DNA of 64,000 nt from Alistipes finegoldii DSM 17242 (GTDB taxonomy: Bacteria; Bacteroidota; Bacteroidia; Bacteroidales; Rikenellaceae). The notes beneath the pieces were generated by a model, which was given only the letters and a program-made list of their open reading frames with translations, was not told where the DNA came from and did no database searches. Position 1 is the stretch's first letter; the number at the start of each line of letters is the position of its first letter. Below, one piece after another: positions 49,450-58,933 of this stretch. The stretch lies in contig NC_018011.1 of NCBI RefSeq assembly GCF_000265365.1, positions 1,364,001 to 1,428,000 of the forward strand, given 5' to 3'. A program made the translations under genes and the position numbers.

Positions 49450-51693
49450 ATGAGTGAAATCTACACTGTCATTGTAGGCATTCTGGGCATTCTCGCCATA
49501 TCCGGTCTTTTTGTCGGCGTCACCAACGACGCAGTCAATTTCCTCAACTCCGCCATCGGCTCCAAAGCCGCACCCATGCGCACCATCCTGCTCGTCGCCT
49601 CGATCGGCATCATCATCGGCGTAGTAACGTCGAGCGGCATGATGGAGGTCGCCCGCAGCGGCATGTTCAATCCCGGACTTTTCACCTTCCACGAAGTGAT
49701 GATGCTCTATCTGGGCGTGATGTTCGCCAACATCATCCTGCTGGACCTCTACAATTCGTGGGGACTGCCTACCTCGACCACCGTATCGCTGATCTTCTGC
49801 CTGCTCGGATCGGCCATCGCCGTGTCGATCTACAAAATCTCAAACACCCCCGACCTCGGCGTCGGCGCGCTGGGACAGTTCATCAACACCTCCCGCGCCA
49901 TGGGCATCGTCTCGGCGATCCTCCTGTCGGTGGTCATCGCCTTCACCTGCGGAACTTTCGTCATGTACGTCTCGCGCACGATCTTCTCGTTCCGCTACAC
50001 GCTTCCGTTCCGCCGCTTCGGGTCGATGTGGTGCGGCGCCTCGCTGACGGCGATCGTCTACTTCGCCGTCTTCAAAGGGCTTAAATCCATTCTGGCGGGA
50101 CACGATTTCGTCACGATGGTGGACAATCACCTGCTGCTGTCGCTCCTGATCTGCTGGGTCGTCTGCTCGCTGCTGCTCTTCTTCATACAGCGGTTCAAGA
50201 TCAACATCCTGCGCATCACGATCCTTTCGGGCACCTTTGCCTTGGCGCTGGCCTTCGCGGGCAACGACTTGGTGAACTTCATCGGCGTACCCGTCGCCGG
50301 ATTCGACGCCTACTCGATCGCCCGGCACAGCGGCGATTCCCAAATGCTGATGGGCGTGCTGAACGACAACGTTCCGGCCAACTTCCTGATCCTGCTGGCC
50401 GCGGGCGCCATCATGATACTCACGCTCTGGACCTCGAAAAAGGCCATGCACGTCACCGAAACCGAGCTGTCGCTCTCGGCGCAGGGCGACGAAGGCACCG
50501 AGCAGTACGGTTCGTCGGTCCTCTCGCGCACGATCGTCCGCGCGGCACTCAACATCAACGCCGGCATCGAACGGGTCATCCCGCCGCGCGTGCGGGCCGC
50601 CATTTCGCGCCGCTTCGAATACGAGGACATCGAACACAGCGGCGCGCCGTACGACATGATCCGCGCCACGGTAAACCTCACGACCTCGGCCATGTTGATC
50701 GCCATCGCCACGTCGCTCAAACTGCCCCTCTCGACGACTTACGTCTGCTTCATGGTGGCCATGGGTTCGTCGCTCGCCGACCGCGCATGGGGCCGCGAAA
50801 GCGCCGTATACCGCATTTCGGGCGTCATGACCGTCGTCGCCGGCTGGTTCATCACGGCGCTGGGCGGATTCCTGATCGCATTCGTCGTGGGGCTGGCCCT
50901 GATCTACGGCGGAACCGTCGCATTCGTCATCGTCACCCTCTTGTGCGGCTACATGCTCATCCACAGCAACTTCCTGAAAAAAGGCAAATCCGCCTCCCCC
51001 ACGGCGGCCAACGCCGACACGCGCACCAACGAGGACATCATCGCCAACCTGCGCGAAGAGGTCTGCCACACGATGGAGTGCGCCACGAAGATTTACGACC
51101 GCACGCTGATCGCCGTCTTCAAGGAGAACCGCAAGGTGCTGCGCGACATGGTCAAGGAGTCGAACGACCTCTTCTACCAGTCGCGCGAACGCAAATACAC
51201 GCTGCTGCCCACGCTCAAGAAGTTGCAGAGCGGCGACGTGAACACGGCCCACTACTACGTGCAGGTGGTGGATTACCTCAACGAAATGACCAAGGCGCTG
51301 ATGCACATCACGCGCCCTGCGTTCGAACATATCGACAACAACCACGAAGGACTGTCGAAGGAGCAGGCCAAGGACCTGATGTCGATCAACGACGATGTGG
51401 AGTCGATCTACCGTCACATCAACCAGATGCTGCGCGACGGCGACTTCACGGAGATCGAGATGGTGCTGGCGCTGCGCGACCAGCTGTTCGAGTCGATCGC
51501 CGAGGCCATCAAATCGGAGCTTGGGCGCATCAACGAAGCCCGGTCCAACACCAAGGCGTCGATGCTCTACCTGACGATCCTGACCGAGACCAAGAACATG
51601 GTGCTGCAGTCGCGCAACCTCCTGAAATCGCAGCAGTACTTTCTCAAACACCGTGCGGGCGCGCCGCAGCGGTGGATCAAACCGACCAAATAA
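49450..51693 (+). CDS. Inorganic phosphate transporter (PiT family) with C-terminal PhoU-like domain
   Basis: The 747-residue protein has two PiT repeats. The first has GVTNDAVNFLNSAIG (residues 23-37) and WGLPTSTTVSLI. The second has FAGNDLVNFIGVPVAG (about 273) and LKLPLSTTYVCFMVAMGSS. About ten or more membrane helices are present. A soluble helical C-terminal domain (about 520-747) resembles PhoU and may gate uptake. It imports phosphate or metal-phosphate. A TAAATTTG box (49417-49424) is a likely -7 element. The DUF4924 gene follows after 12 bases. Confidence 0.9.
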   Translation: MSEIYTVIVGILGILAISGLFVGVTNDAVNFLNSAIGSKAAPMRTILLVASIGIIIGVVTSSGMMEVARSGMFNPGLFTFHEVMMLYLGVMFANIILLDLYNSWGLPTSTTVSLIFCLLGSAIAVSIYKISNTPDLGVGALGQFINTSRAMGIVSAILLSVVIAFTCGTFVMYVSRTIFSFRYTLPFRRFGSMWCGASLTAIVYFAVFKGLKSILAGHDFVTMVDNHLLLSLLICWVVCSLLLFFIQRFKINILRITILSGTFALALAFAGNDLVNFIGVPVAGFDAYSIARHSGDSQMLMGVLNDNVPANFLILLAAGAIMILTLWTSKKAMHVTETELSLSAQGDEGTEQYGSSVLSRTIVRAALNINAGIERVIPPRVRAAISRRFEYEDIEHSGAPYDMIRATVNLTTSAMLIAIATSLKLPLSTTYVCFMVAMGSSLADRAWGRESAVYRISGVMTVVAGWFITALGGFLIAFVVGLALIYGGTVAFVIVTLLCGYMLIHSNFLKKGKSASPTAANADTRTNEDIIANLREEVCHTMECATKIYDRTLIAVFKENRKVLRDMVKESNDLFYQSRERKYTLLPTLKKLQSGDVNTAHYYVQVVDYLNEMTKALMHITRPAFEHIDNNHEGLSKEQAKDLMSINDDVESIYRHINQMLRDGDFTEIEMVLALRDQLFESIAEAIKSELGRINEARSNTKASMLYLTILTETKNMVLQSRNLLKSQQYFLKHRAGAPQRWIKPTK

Positions 51694-51705
51694 GCGCGGA
51701 TCAGC

Positions 51706-52272
51706 ATGGACATAGCACAAGCCAAACGCCGGGAAAACATCGCCGAATACATCCTCTACCTCTGGCAGCTGGAGGACCTGCTGCGGGCGCTGCAATTCAG
51801 CCCCGAAGCGATCTTCTCGACGCTCATAGCCCCCCGCAAGGACATCGCCGACGAGCAGAAGCACGTATTCCTGCTCTGGTACATGGACATCGCCAACCTG
51901 CTGCATCAGGAGGGCAAAGACGAAAAAGGGCATCTGGAACATACGCTCCACCTGATCGGCGACCTGCACGATTTGCACCTGCAGCTGATGAAGCTCCCCG
52001 TCGGCGAGCACTACCGCAGGACATACGCCCGTCTCGAACCCGAACTGCCGCGCCTGCGCGCCGTGCTGGGCAATCCGGGCATGAACGACACGGAGTTGTG
52101 CTTCAGGGCCTTGTACGCCGCCATGCTCTATCGCATCAAGGGCGAGGGCGAAAAGTCGGCCGTCGCCGACACGCTCGAATTCATCTCTCCGGTAATCGCC
52201 GAGCTGGCCGACATGCACGGCAAGGTCGAGCGCGGCGAAGTCGATCTGTTCAAGACGGCCGAGGGCAAATAA
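51706..52272 (+). CDS. DUF4924 family protein
   Basis: The 188-residue, all-helical soluble protein starts MDIAQAKRRENIAEYILYLW and continues with QLEDLLRALQF and a His-rich segment (EHTLHLIGDLHDLHLQLM). DUF4924 is Bacteroidetes-specific with no known function. The close spacing behind the phosphate transporter suggests co-transcription. Confidence 0.75.
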   Translation: MDIAQAKRRENIAEYILYLWQLEDLLRALQFSPEAIFSTLIAPRKDIADEQKHVFLLWYMDIANLLHQEGKDEKGHLEHTLHLIGDLHDLHLQLMKLPVGEHYRRTYARLEPELPRLRAVLGNPGMNDTELCFRALYAAMLYRIKGEGEKSAVADTLEFISPVIAELADMHGKVERGEVDLFKTAEGK

Positions 52273-52292
52273 CGGCCGACTTTCCCGCGGCT

Positions 52293-52384
52293 GCCGTATG
52301 TCGCCATGGCGACATACGGCGACCGGGAAACAAGCACCGGCACCGATCTTAAAAAAGGATGTCTTTTCAGACATCCTTTTATAT
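52293..52384 (+). terminator. Double hairpin terminator after the DUF4924 gene
   Basis: A perfect 28-base palindrome (52293-52320, GCCGTATGTCGCCA and its complement) is followed by a second hairpin, AAAAGGATGTCT-TTTC-AGACATCCTTTT (52353-52380). The second is symmetrical and could also serve the convergent GNAT gene. Confidence 0.8.
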
Positions 52385-52425
52385 CATCCGGCGAAAAGCC
52401 CCCCTCTCCGACACATACGGAGCGG

Positions 52426-52923
52426 CTATTCGATCTCCAGCCCCATGATGTAATCGTTCATGTAATAGCCGTCGCCGATCGGGAAATCGCCTTCGCGGAG
52501 CTTGCGCATGCCCATCTTCTCGTAAAAACGCACTGCACGGTTGCTGCGGTTTACGTTCAGCTCCATCCTGCAGGGCGCGGGATGCACCGAACGAACATAT
52601 TCCACAGCATGGCGGAACAGGAATTCCCCGACGCCGAGACCCTGAAAACGGGGCAGCACGTAGATTTTCTGCAAATGGAACAACTCTTCGGCCTCCTGCT
52701 GCACCGAAAGGTACCCGCACGGTTCGCCGTCGGACGAGGCGATGAACCACGCAACCCCGGTGCGCATCTCACGCCGCAAGACTTCGGGCGCATACATCCA
52801 CTTCATCATGTAATCCATTTGCGACGAGGTGATAATTTCGCGGTAAGTCGCCGGAAACACCTCGTCGGCCAGACTGCGGATCAGTCCGCAGTCGGTCTCC
52901 ACAGCTCGTCTGATAGTAAGCAT
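52426..52923 (-). CDS. GNAT family N-acetyltransferase
   Basis: The 165-residue protein shows the GNAT fold: TIRRAVETDCGLIRSLADEVF (strand 1, helix 1), GYLSVQQ, the acetyl-CoA loop LPRFQGLGVGEFLF (Q/RxxGxG/A) and NRSNRAVRFYEKMGM. ATG 52923 is chosen; a TTG two codons upstream is possible. The substrate is unknown. It converges on the DUF4924 gene. Confidence 0.88.
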   Translation of the reverse strand: MLTIRRAVETDCGLIRSLADEVFPATYREIITSSQMDYMMKWMYAPEVLRREMRTGVAWFIASSDGEPCGYLSVQQEAEELFHLQKIYVLPRFQGLGVGEFLFRHAVEYVRSVHPAPCRMELNVNRSNRAVRFYEKMGMRKLREGDFPIGDGYYMNDYIMGLEIE

Positions 52924-53019
52924 CTTCAACGGTTTTACGGTTTGCGCCGCCCGCAGTTTCCCGCGGAGAGACCCCGCAACGAGTTTCCGGCATCAGGCCG
53001 GCGGCCGGCGGTAAAGATA

Positions 53020-53049
53020 AACAAAAAAAGCCGACTTTGCGTCGGCTTT
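53020..53049 (-). terminator. Terminator of rpmH
   Basis: On the minus strand a stem of GCCGAC/GTCGGC plus flanking A/T pairs is followed by seven T. It lies 21 bases beyond the rpmH stop. Confidence 0.8.
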
Positions 53050-53069
53050 CACTCTTTCCTAACGGGGAA

Positions 53070-53237
53070 CTAAGCGTACTTGAACGTCGATTCGTCCGAT
53101 ACGGTCAGCTTCTTGCGACCTTTCGCGCGACGTGCAGCCAGCACCTTACGGCCGTTCGCCGTCTCCATACGACTGCGGAAACCGTGCTTGTTGATTCTTT
53201 TCCGGCGCGAGGGCTGGTAAGTTCTCTTCATTGCCAT
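53070..53237 (-). CDS. rpmH: 50S ribosomal protein L34
   Basis: Translation on the minus strand gives 55 residues, MAMKRTYQPSRRKRINKHGF, then RSRMETANGRKVLAARRAKG and RKKLTVSDESTFKYA. This is the complete L34 sequence, including its basic core. ATG 53231 (MKRT) is the usual start in other bacteria and would give 53 residues; ATG 53237 is equally open. It is monocistronic with a promoter and terminator. The gene is not next to rnpA or dnaA here. Confidence 0.95.
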   Translation of the reverse strand: MAMKRTYQPSRRKRINKHGFRSRMETANGRKVLAARRAKGRKKLTVSDESTFKYA

Positions 53238-53278
53238 AGCTATATACTTTTTATTGTTTCAGACATTTTTACGGATTG

Positions 53279-53308
53279 CAAAAGTACAACAAAAAAGTTA
53301 TCCGCAAA
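53279..53308 (-). promoter_or_regulatory. Promoter of rpmH
   Basis: On the minus strand TTTG (53308-53305), an 18-base spacer and TACTTTTG (53286-53279). The leader is about 35-40 nt. Confidence 0.6.
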
Positions 53309-53474
53309 AATTTTTCACGAAAATAATTCAAAAAAGCCGGGCAAAAAGCACGAAATCTTTTTAACTTTGTCAAGAAGAGGAGGGACGAAAGCCCGCCGAC
53401 GGCACATCCTGCGGCTGCGCCGCCGGGAGCGGAATCCGGCGGGAAACACGGTCCCGCAGTTAATTATCACGCAT

Positions 53475-54791
53475 ATGGCAATTTTCAAAGTCGAAGGAGG
53501 CCACCGCCTTCACGGTAGCATTACGCCCCAAGGCGCCAAAAACGAGGCGTTGCAGATACTCTGCGCCACGCTGCTGACTCCCGAACGGGTCACGGTGCAC
53601 AATATCCCCCGGATTCTGGACGTCATGCAGCTCATCGAGCTGCTGCGCCGCATGGGCGTCGAGGTCGAACAGCTCGCCGAAGACACCTACAGCTTCTGCG
53701 CCAAGGAGATCGACTTCGAATATCTGCGCACGGAGGACTACCGCCGGCGCTGCACGCGCCTGCGGGGTTCGGTGATGCTCATCGGCCCGATGCTGGCCCG
53801 CTTCGGCGTGGGCTACATCCCCAAGCCGGGCGGCGACAAGATCGGCCGCCGCAGGCTCGACACCCACTTCATCGGATTCCAGAAGCTCGGCGCGAAATTC
53901 AACTTCGACATCGCCGACGAGTTCTTCATGGTCGAAGGCAAAGAGCTGAAGGGCACCTACATGCTGCTGGACGAGGCTTCGGTGACGGGTACCGCCAACA
54001 TCGTTATGGCCGCAGTCTTGGCCAAAGGCTCGACGACGATCTACAACGCCGCCTGCGAACCCTACCTGCAGCAGTTGTGCAAGATGCTCAACCGCATGGG
54101 AGCGCGCATTTCGGGCATAGCGTCGAACCTGCTGACCATCGAGGGCGTCGATTCGCTCGGAGGCACGGAGCACACGCTGCTGCCCGACATGATCGAGGTG
54201 GGCAGTTTCATCGGCATGGCCGCCATGAACCAGTCGGAGCTGACCGTCAAGAACGTCTCGTTCGAGAACCTCGGCATCATCCCGGCGCAGTTCGCCCGCA
54301 TGGGCATCCGCTTCGAACAGCAGGGCGACGACATCCATATTCCCCGGCAGGACCACTACTCGATCGAGACCTTCCTCGACGGCTCGATCATGAACATCGC
54401 CGACGCCCCGTGGCCGGGACTCACGCCCGACCTGCTGTCGATCTTCCTCGTGGTGGCGACGCAGGCCAAGGGCGCCGTGCTGATTCACCAGAAGATGTTC
54501 GAAAGCCGTCTGTTCTTCGTCGACAAACTGATCGACATGGGGGCGCAGATCATCCTCTGCGACCCGCACCGCGCCACGGTCATCGGCCACGACCACCGCA
54601 TACGCCTGCGCGCGACGCGCATGACTTCGCCCGACATCCGCGCGGGCGTGGCGCTGCTGATCGCCGCCATGTCGGCCGAGGGGGTCTCGACGATCCAGAA
54701 CATCGACCAGATCGACCGCGGCTACCGCGACATCGACGGCCGCCTGAACGCCCTCGGCGCCCGCATCACCCGCCTCGACGAGTGCGAATAA
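53475..54791 (+). CDS. murA: UDP-N-acetylglucosamine 1-carboxyvinyltransferase
   Basis: MurA transfers enolpyruvate to UDP-GlcNAc, the first committed step of peptidoglycan synthesis. The 438-residue protein has the double EPT barrel: QGAKNEALQIL at the N terminus, LRGSVMLIGPMLARFG, GTANIVMAAVLAKG and IRAGVALLIAAM. The active-site loop reads PGGDKIGRRRLD, so residue 121 is Asp where most MurA have the fosfomycin-reactive Cys; this predicts fosfomycin resistance. ATG 53475 is chosen; a TAACTTTG box (53362-53369) lies upstream. Confidence 0.95.
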   Translation: MAIFKVEGGHRLHGSITPQGAKNEALQILCATLLTPERVTVHNIPRILDVMQLIELLRRMGVEVEQLAEDTYSFCAKEIDFEYLRTEDYRRRCTRLRGSVMLIGPMLARFGVGYIPKPGGDKIGRRRLDTHFIGFQKLGAKFNFDIADEFFMVEGKELKGTYMLLDEASVTGTANIVMAAVLAKGSTTIYNAACEPYLQQLCKMLNRMGARISGIASNLLTIEGVDSLGGTEHTLLPDMIEVGSFIGMAAMNQSELTVKNVSFENLGIIPAQFARMGIRFEQQGDDIHIPRQDHYSIETFLDGSIMNIADAPWPGLTPDLLSIFLVVATQAKGAVLIHQKMFESRLFFVDKLIDMGAQIILCDPHRATVIGHDHRIRLRATRMTSPDIRAGVALLIAAMSAEGVSTIQNIDQIDRGYRDIDGRLNALGARITRLDECE

Positions 54792-54819
54792 CAAACCGAA
54801 ACAAACGATACTCTGATTT

Positions 54820-55401
54820 ATGTTCTTGGAAAACGCCAGCCGCAAAGGCTGGATCGAAGTAATCTGCGGCTCGATGTTCTCAGGCAAGACCGAAGAGCTG
54901 ATACGCCGTCTCAAACGCGCCAAATTCGCCAACCAGAAGGTTGAAATCTTCAAACCCCGCATCGACGTGCGCTATTCGGAAGAGGAGGTCGTCTCGCACG
55001 ACGCCAACGCCATCCGCTCCACGCCGGTCGACTCGGCCCGGAACATCCTGCTGATGACCTCCGACGTCGATATCGTGGGCATCGACGAGGCGCAATTCTT
55101 CGACGACGGCATCATCGAGGTCTGCCGCGAGCTGGCCGACAGCGGCGTGCGGGTCATCGTCGCGGGACTCGACATGGACTACACCGGCAAGCCCTTCGGC
55201 CCGATGCCGGCGCTGATGGCCACGGCCGAATACGTCACCAAGGTCCACGCCATCTGCGTCCGCTGCGGCAACCTCGCGCACCATTCGCACCGCCTTACGC
55301 AAGACGAAAAGCTGGTCATGCTGGGCGAAACCGACTCCTACGAGGCGATCTGCCGCCACTGCTTCAAGGAGCTGGTCCGAAACCGGAAAGAGACCGAATA
55401 G
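54820..55401 (+). CDS. tdk: Thymidine kinase
   Basis: Tdk phosphorylates thymidine in salvage. The 193-residue type II enzyme shows the P-loop GSMFSGKTEEL (17-27), the DEAQFF Walker B-like motif near residue 90, the lasso segment and two Cys pairs of the structural zinc (CVRCGN and CRHCF). It starts 28 bases after murA and is followed by the FadR-like regulator gene after 35 bases. Confidence 0.95.
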   Translation: MFLENASRKGWIEVICGSMFSGKTEELIRRLKRAKFANQKVEIFKPRIDVRYSEEEVVSHDANAIRSTPVDSARNILLMTSDVDIVGIDEAQFFDDGIIEVCRELADSGVRVIVAGLDMDYTGKPFGPMPALMATAEYVTKVHAICVRCGNLAHHSHRLTQDEKLVMLGETDSYEAICRHCFKELVRNRKETE

Positions 55402-55436
55402 CCGCACAAGCCCCGCCGGCAAAGAGACACCCGCGC

Positions 55437-56153
55437 ATGGAAGAACTGAAGTTAGCCAACCACAACACCACGCTCGTAGACAGCGTCGAGGAGAGTCTGA
55501 TCTCCTACTTCAAGGAACAGGGTCTGCGCCCCGGATGCAGCATTCCGAACGAGATGGAACTCGCGGCGTCGCTGGGCGTCGGCCGGGCCGTACTGCGCGA
55601 AGCGCTGAGCCGCTTCAAGATGACCGGCATGATCGTCTCGCGCACCAAGAAAGGCATGGTGCTGGGCGAGCCGTCGCTGCTCGGCGGCATGAAGCGGTGC
55701 ATCAATCCGCTGCTGATGAACGAATCGACGCTCTGCGACATCCTCGAATTCCGCGTGGCGCTCGAAATCGGCATCAGCGACAACATCTTCCGCAACCTCA
55801 CCGACGCCGACGTCGCCGAACTGAAGGAGATCGTCGAGATGAGTCAGGTCATCGGCAACAATAAATACGCCCCGGTCAGCGAACACCGTTTCCACACCAA
55901 ACTCTATGAAATCACGGGAAACAAGATCATCACCGAATTTCAGGACATCATCTATCCCGTGCTGGATTTCGTCAAGGAGAAGTACCGCGACTTTCTGGAA
56001 CCGATCGAAAAGGAGCTGGAGCGGGCCGGTGCGCTGGTGACGCACCGCGACCTGCTGAAATACATCGAAAACCGCGACCTGAAAGGGTACAAAAAGGCGA
56101 TCGAAGAGCATTTCAGGCTCTATTCGATCTATCTGGAACGCCACAAGAAATAG
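55437..56153 (+). CDS. FadR/GntR family transcriptional regulator
   Basis: The 238-residue protein has an N-terminal winged helix (about 12-78, with PGCSIPNEMELAASLGVGRA then VLREALSRFKMTGMI). A helical FCD ligand-binding domain follows (about 100-230); EFRVALEIGI, HRFHTKLYEITGN and HRDLLKYIENRD supply the Asp/His metal-ligand positions. FCD regulators often respond to sugar acids or other organic acids. No catabolic genes are adjacent, so the target is unknown. Confidence 0.88.
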   Translation: MEELKLANHNTTLVDSVEESLISYFKEQGLRPGCSIPNEMELAASLGVGRAVLREALSRFKMTGMIVSRTKKGMVLGEPSLLGGMKRCINPLLMNESTLCDILEFRVALEIGISDNIFRNLTDADVAELKEIVEMSQVIGNNKYAPVSEHRFHTKLYEITGNKIITEFQDIIYPVLDFVKEKYRDFLEPIEKELERAGALVTHRDLLKYIENRDLKGYKKAIEEHFRLYSIYLERHKK

Positions 56154-56257
56154 CGCCGGAGATCATGCGGCCGGAGGGGCGGAGCCTGCGACGTCTCCGT
56201 CCCTGTAATGCCGTCACCCGCCGTCACCCCCTGCGACGCCTCAGCTCCTGCCGTTCG

Positions 56258-56950
56258 TCATCGGGCCGCGCGCAGCGCCCCGATGAATCCGGGCCAGAGA
56301 CACCATAGGTTTTCGGTCTGCAACCACAATTCGCGGGCCTGCGCCCGAAGCGAAGGGCGTTCGCTCTCGATATCGCGCAGGTAAGTCTCGTCGGCGGGAT
56401 GCTCCTCGGCCGTAAATTCGGCGAAATAGGGCGCAAAGCGGGTTTTGAAGCGCTGCAACTCCCCTTCGGGCAGCTTCCCGCCGCGGCGGAACGCCGACCA
56501 TAGCAGCAGGATTTCGCGGCTGGCATACTTGTCCGACACGTCGTTGATCACCTCGTCGAACAACTCCTGCTCGTCCATGGCCAGATAATCGAAAGCCAGC
56601 AGTTCACTCCCCTCCAGATGGTCTTCGGGGTCCAGTTCGAGCAGCAATTCGAGCAGTGCCGCCGACATTTCGAAGTCGTTGATCAGAAAATGGTCGATGG
56701 CCGACGCCCGAATCAGTTCGAGGGCCGCGCGCGAATTGCGGTGGTTCCATTCGAGATTCACCTCCTCGTCCTCCGGCACCAGCTCGGCAAAACGCTGAAA
56801 GGCCTGAAACCGCTCGTTGCAGGCTTCCTCGACATTTCCGGCACGCTCCATTTCGCGGGTACGGGCCAGTACTTTGGCAAAATTATAGGGTCCCTCGCCG
56901 ATTACCTCGTAGGTCTGGTCGGCAGTCGGGTTAAGGCAGGGATTTTGCAT
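56258..56950 (-). CDS. Helical, acidic hypothetical protein
   Basis: The 230-residue protein is soluble, acidic and almost all helical, with TPR-like segments (RAGNVEEACNERFQAFQRFA; AALLELLLELDPEDHLEG) and a Trp-rich end (WLQTENLWCLWPGFIGAL). No catalytic motif is visible. Its start overlaps the end of cstA by 20 bases, so it is translationally coupled to that gene. A role in CstA function is possible but not shown. Confidence 0.65.
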   Translation of the reverse strand: MQNPCLNPTADQTYEVIGEGPYNFAKVLARTREMERAGNVEEACNERFQAFQRFAELVPEDEEVNLEWNHRNSRAALELIRASAIDHFLINDFEMSAALLELLLELDPEDHLEGSELLAFDYLAMDEQELFDEVINDVSDKYASREILLLWSAFRRGGKLPEGELQRFKTRFAPYFAEFTAEEHPADETYLRDIESERPSLRAQARELWLQTENLWCLWPGFIGALRAAR

Positions 56951-58400
56951 CGCGCCGCATTTTAAAAATTAGAATTATCAACAATACGAGTGTCACCGCC
57001 CCGCCCAGCAGGTAGGCCGCCGCACGGTCGCGCATGCCGCACATGAGCGGAGAGACGAAGACATAGGACGAGCATACGTAGGTCATGACCGTCGCCGGAA
57101 TCAGCCCCACCCAGCGGTTGCGGCCGTGCCGGTTCAGGAAAGCCGTAATCATCCACAACGTGACCATCGCCAGCGTCTGGTTCATCCACGCGAAATAGCT
57201 CCACATTGTCTGAAAAGGCAGACAGAATATGATTACGAGACCTGCAGCGAAGAGCGGAACGCTGATGCAGATGCGTTTGCGCAGGCTCCGCTGCTCGACG
57301 CCCATAAAGTCGGCGACGATCAGCCGCGCCGAGCGGAAGGCCGTGTCGCCCGAAGTGATCGCGCAGGCCACGACTCCGAAAATCACGAACCCGGCCAGCA
57401 CCTCGCCCAGCGTGTCGCGGGCGATCGCGTCGACCATCACGGCCGCCTGTCCGCCGTATTCGGCGATCGCGGCGTTCAGCCCTCCGACGCCGTTCCAGAA
57501 CGCCATGGCGACAGCCGCCCAGATCAGGGCGATGATGCTCTCGGAGATCATGGCGCCGTAAAACACGGGCCGGGCCTGACGCTCGGAGCCAAGACAGCGG
57601 GCCATCAGCGGCGACTGCGTGGCGTGAAATCCCGAAATCGCGCCGCAGGCGATGGTCGTAAAGAGCATCGGCACGATCGGAAACCGCGCCGCATCGGCGA
57701 TCTGGTTCCGGAAAGAGGTGAATTCGGGAATCGTATATTTCCCGCTGAAAAGCAGTACCGCAAGGATTCCCAGCGCCATGAAAAGCAGCGCACAGCCGAA
57801 AACCGGATAGATGCGTCCGATAATCTTATCGACGGGCAGCAGGGTCGCCACGATATAATAAACGAGAATGACGCCCAGAACGATCAGCAGCAGCCACGAG
57901 AAATCGCCGAAGACGATTCCCGAAAGCGCCGGAGCGTCGATGCGGTTGGCGATCAGCGAAGCGGGCTGCGAGAGGAACACCGCGCCCACGAGCACCATCA
58001 ATCCGACAGAAAAGACGCGCATCAGCTGTTTGACGCCGTTGCCCAGATAGGTGCCGACCGTCTCCGGAAGGCTCGCGCCGTTATTGCGCAGGGAGATCAT
58101 GCCGGCGATAAAGTCATGGGCCGCGCCCATGAAAATCCCGCCGAACGTAATCCAGAGAAACGCCACGGGACCGTAGGCCGCGCCCAGCACGGCGCCGAAA
58201 ATCGGCCCCAGACCGGCGATATTGAGCAGTTGGACGAGGAAAGTCTTCCACATCGGCATCGGAATATAGTCCACGCCGTCGAACGACACGGCCGAAGGCA
58301 CGGGACGCCCTGCATCGGCCCCGCAAAGACGCTCCAGATAACGTCCGTATGTAAAATACGCCGCCACCAGCAGCGCAAGGCACACCAGAAAAGTGATCAT
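56931..58400 (-). CDS. cstA: Carbon starvation protein CstA (pyruvate/peptide transporter family)
   Basis: The 489-residue membrane protein begins MITFLVCLALLVAAYFTYG and has about 13 transmembrane helices. Conserved CstA elements include DYIPMPMWKTFLVQLLNIAG, GPIFGAVLGAAYGP, FMGAAHDFIAGMISLRNNG and SGFHATQSPLMARC. CstA proteins take up pyruvate or peptides and are induced on carbon depletion. This is the short form common in anaerobes. The start is ATG 58400. A weak -7-like TATATTCG is at 58426-58419. Confidence 0.92.
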   Translation of the reverse strand: MITFLVCLALLVAAYFTYGRYLERLCGADAGRPVPSAVSFDGVDYIPMPMWKTFLVQLLNIAGLGPIFGAVLGAAYGPVAFLWITFGGIFMGAAHDFIAGMISLRNNGASLPETVGTYLGNGVKQLMRVFSVGLMVLVGAVFLSQPASLIANRIDAPALSGIVFGDFSWLLLIVLGVILVYYIVATLLPVDKIIGRIYPVFGCALLFMALGILAVLLFSGKYTIPEFTSFRNQIADAARFPIVPMLFTTIACGAISGFHATQSPLMARCLGSERQARPVFYGAMISESIIALIWAAVAMAFWNGVGGLNAAIAEYGGQAAVMVDAIARDTLGEVLAGFVIFGVVACAITSGDTAFRSARLIVADFMGVEQRSLRKRICISVPLFAAGLVIIFCLPFQTMWSYFAWMNQTLAMVTLWMITAFLNRHGRNRWVGLIPATVMTYVCSSYVFVSPLMCGMRDRAAAYLLGGAVTLVLLIILIFKMRRDAKSLP

Positions 58401-58519
58401 TATCGGGTTAGTTTTGCACGAATATAGTAAGAAATGTGAGAATTTTTGAAAAATTGTTGTTTGAAAAAAATATTTTTCAGATATTTGCAGTCCCAAAGGG
58501 AACTTAATGTTCCCGGCAA

Positions 58520-58592
58520 GCCGAAATAGCTCAGTTGGTAGAGCGTTTCACTCGTAATGAAGAGGTCCCGGGTTCAAGTCCCGGTTTCGGCT
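58520..58592 (+). tRNA. tRNA-Thr (anticodon CGT)
   Basis: The full cloverleaf folds. The acceptor is GCCGAAA/TTTCGGC, the D arm GCTC/GAGC, the anticodon stem TTTCA/TGAAG with loop CTCGTAA, and the T arm CCGGG/CCCGG with TTCAAGT. The anticodon CGT reads ACG. The CCA end is not encoded. A strong terminator follows. Confidence 0.95.
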
Positions 58593-58593
58593 C

Positions 58594-58625
58594 AAGCCAC
58601 CGCAAAAGCGGTGGCTTTTTTTTAT
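58594..58625 (+). terminator. Terminator of tRNA-Thr
   Basis: AAGCCACCGC-AAAA-GCGGTGGCTT followed by six T. Confidence 0.92.
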
Positions 58626-58933
58626 CGGAGAAGTCCCGCCCAAAGCGCCGAAATGCACCGGCAGCGAAATATCTGCAAATAAATGCAGATATTCCGATTA
58701 TAATGCCTATCTTTGGCAACCCGGACAATCGAGTTCATATTGTAACTTTCTTGGCAATACACTGTCCCGCTTATCTTTAGCAGGTCTTCTCCATCGCTGA
58801 TTCAGCCTTCAAAACCGACTTTTTTTGTTCGAATACCGACTCGCTCCAGCAACAGCGCGGCACGGAGCATATCCGGCGGCGTGCGGCAACGGCGGCGAAA
58901 GCCTGGAACAAACACATTTTAATCATATAATTA
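58626..58933. other. Intergenic region upstream of the cold-shock gene
   Basis: No gene is supported. An inverted repeat (AATATCTGCA at 58668-58677 with TGCAGATATT at 58684-58693) lies here. The stretch just before the ATG at 58934 is AT-rich. Confidence 0.5.

Noticed and set aside
58668..58693. Inverted repeat AATATCTGCA/TGCAGATATT as a terminator or riboswitch
   Set aside because: The stem is AT-rich with no T tract and lies after a strong terminator; no aptamer features are visible, so it is only noted as a repeat.
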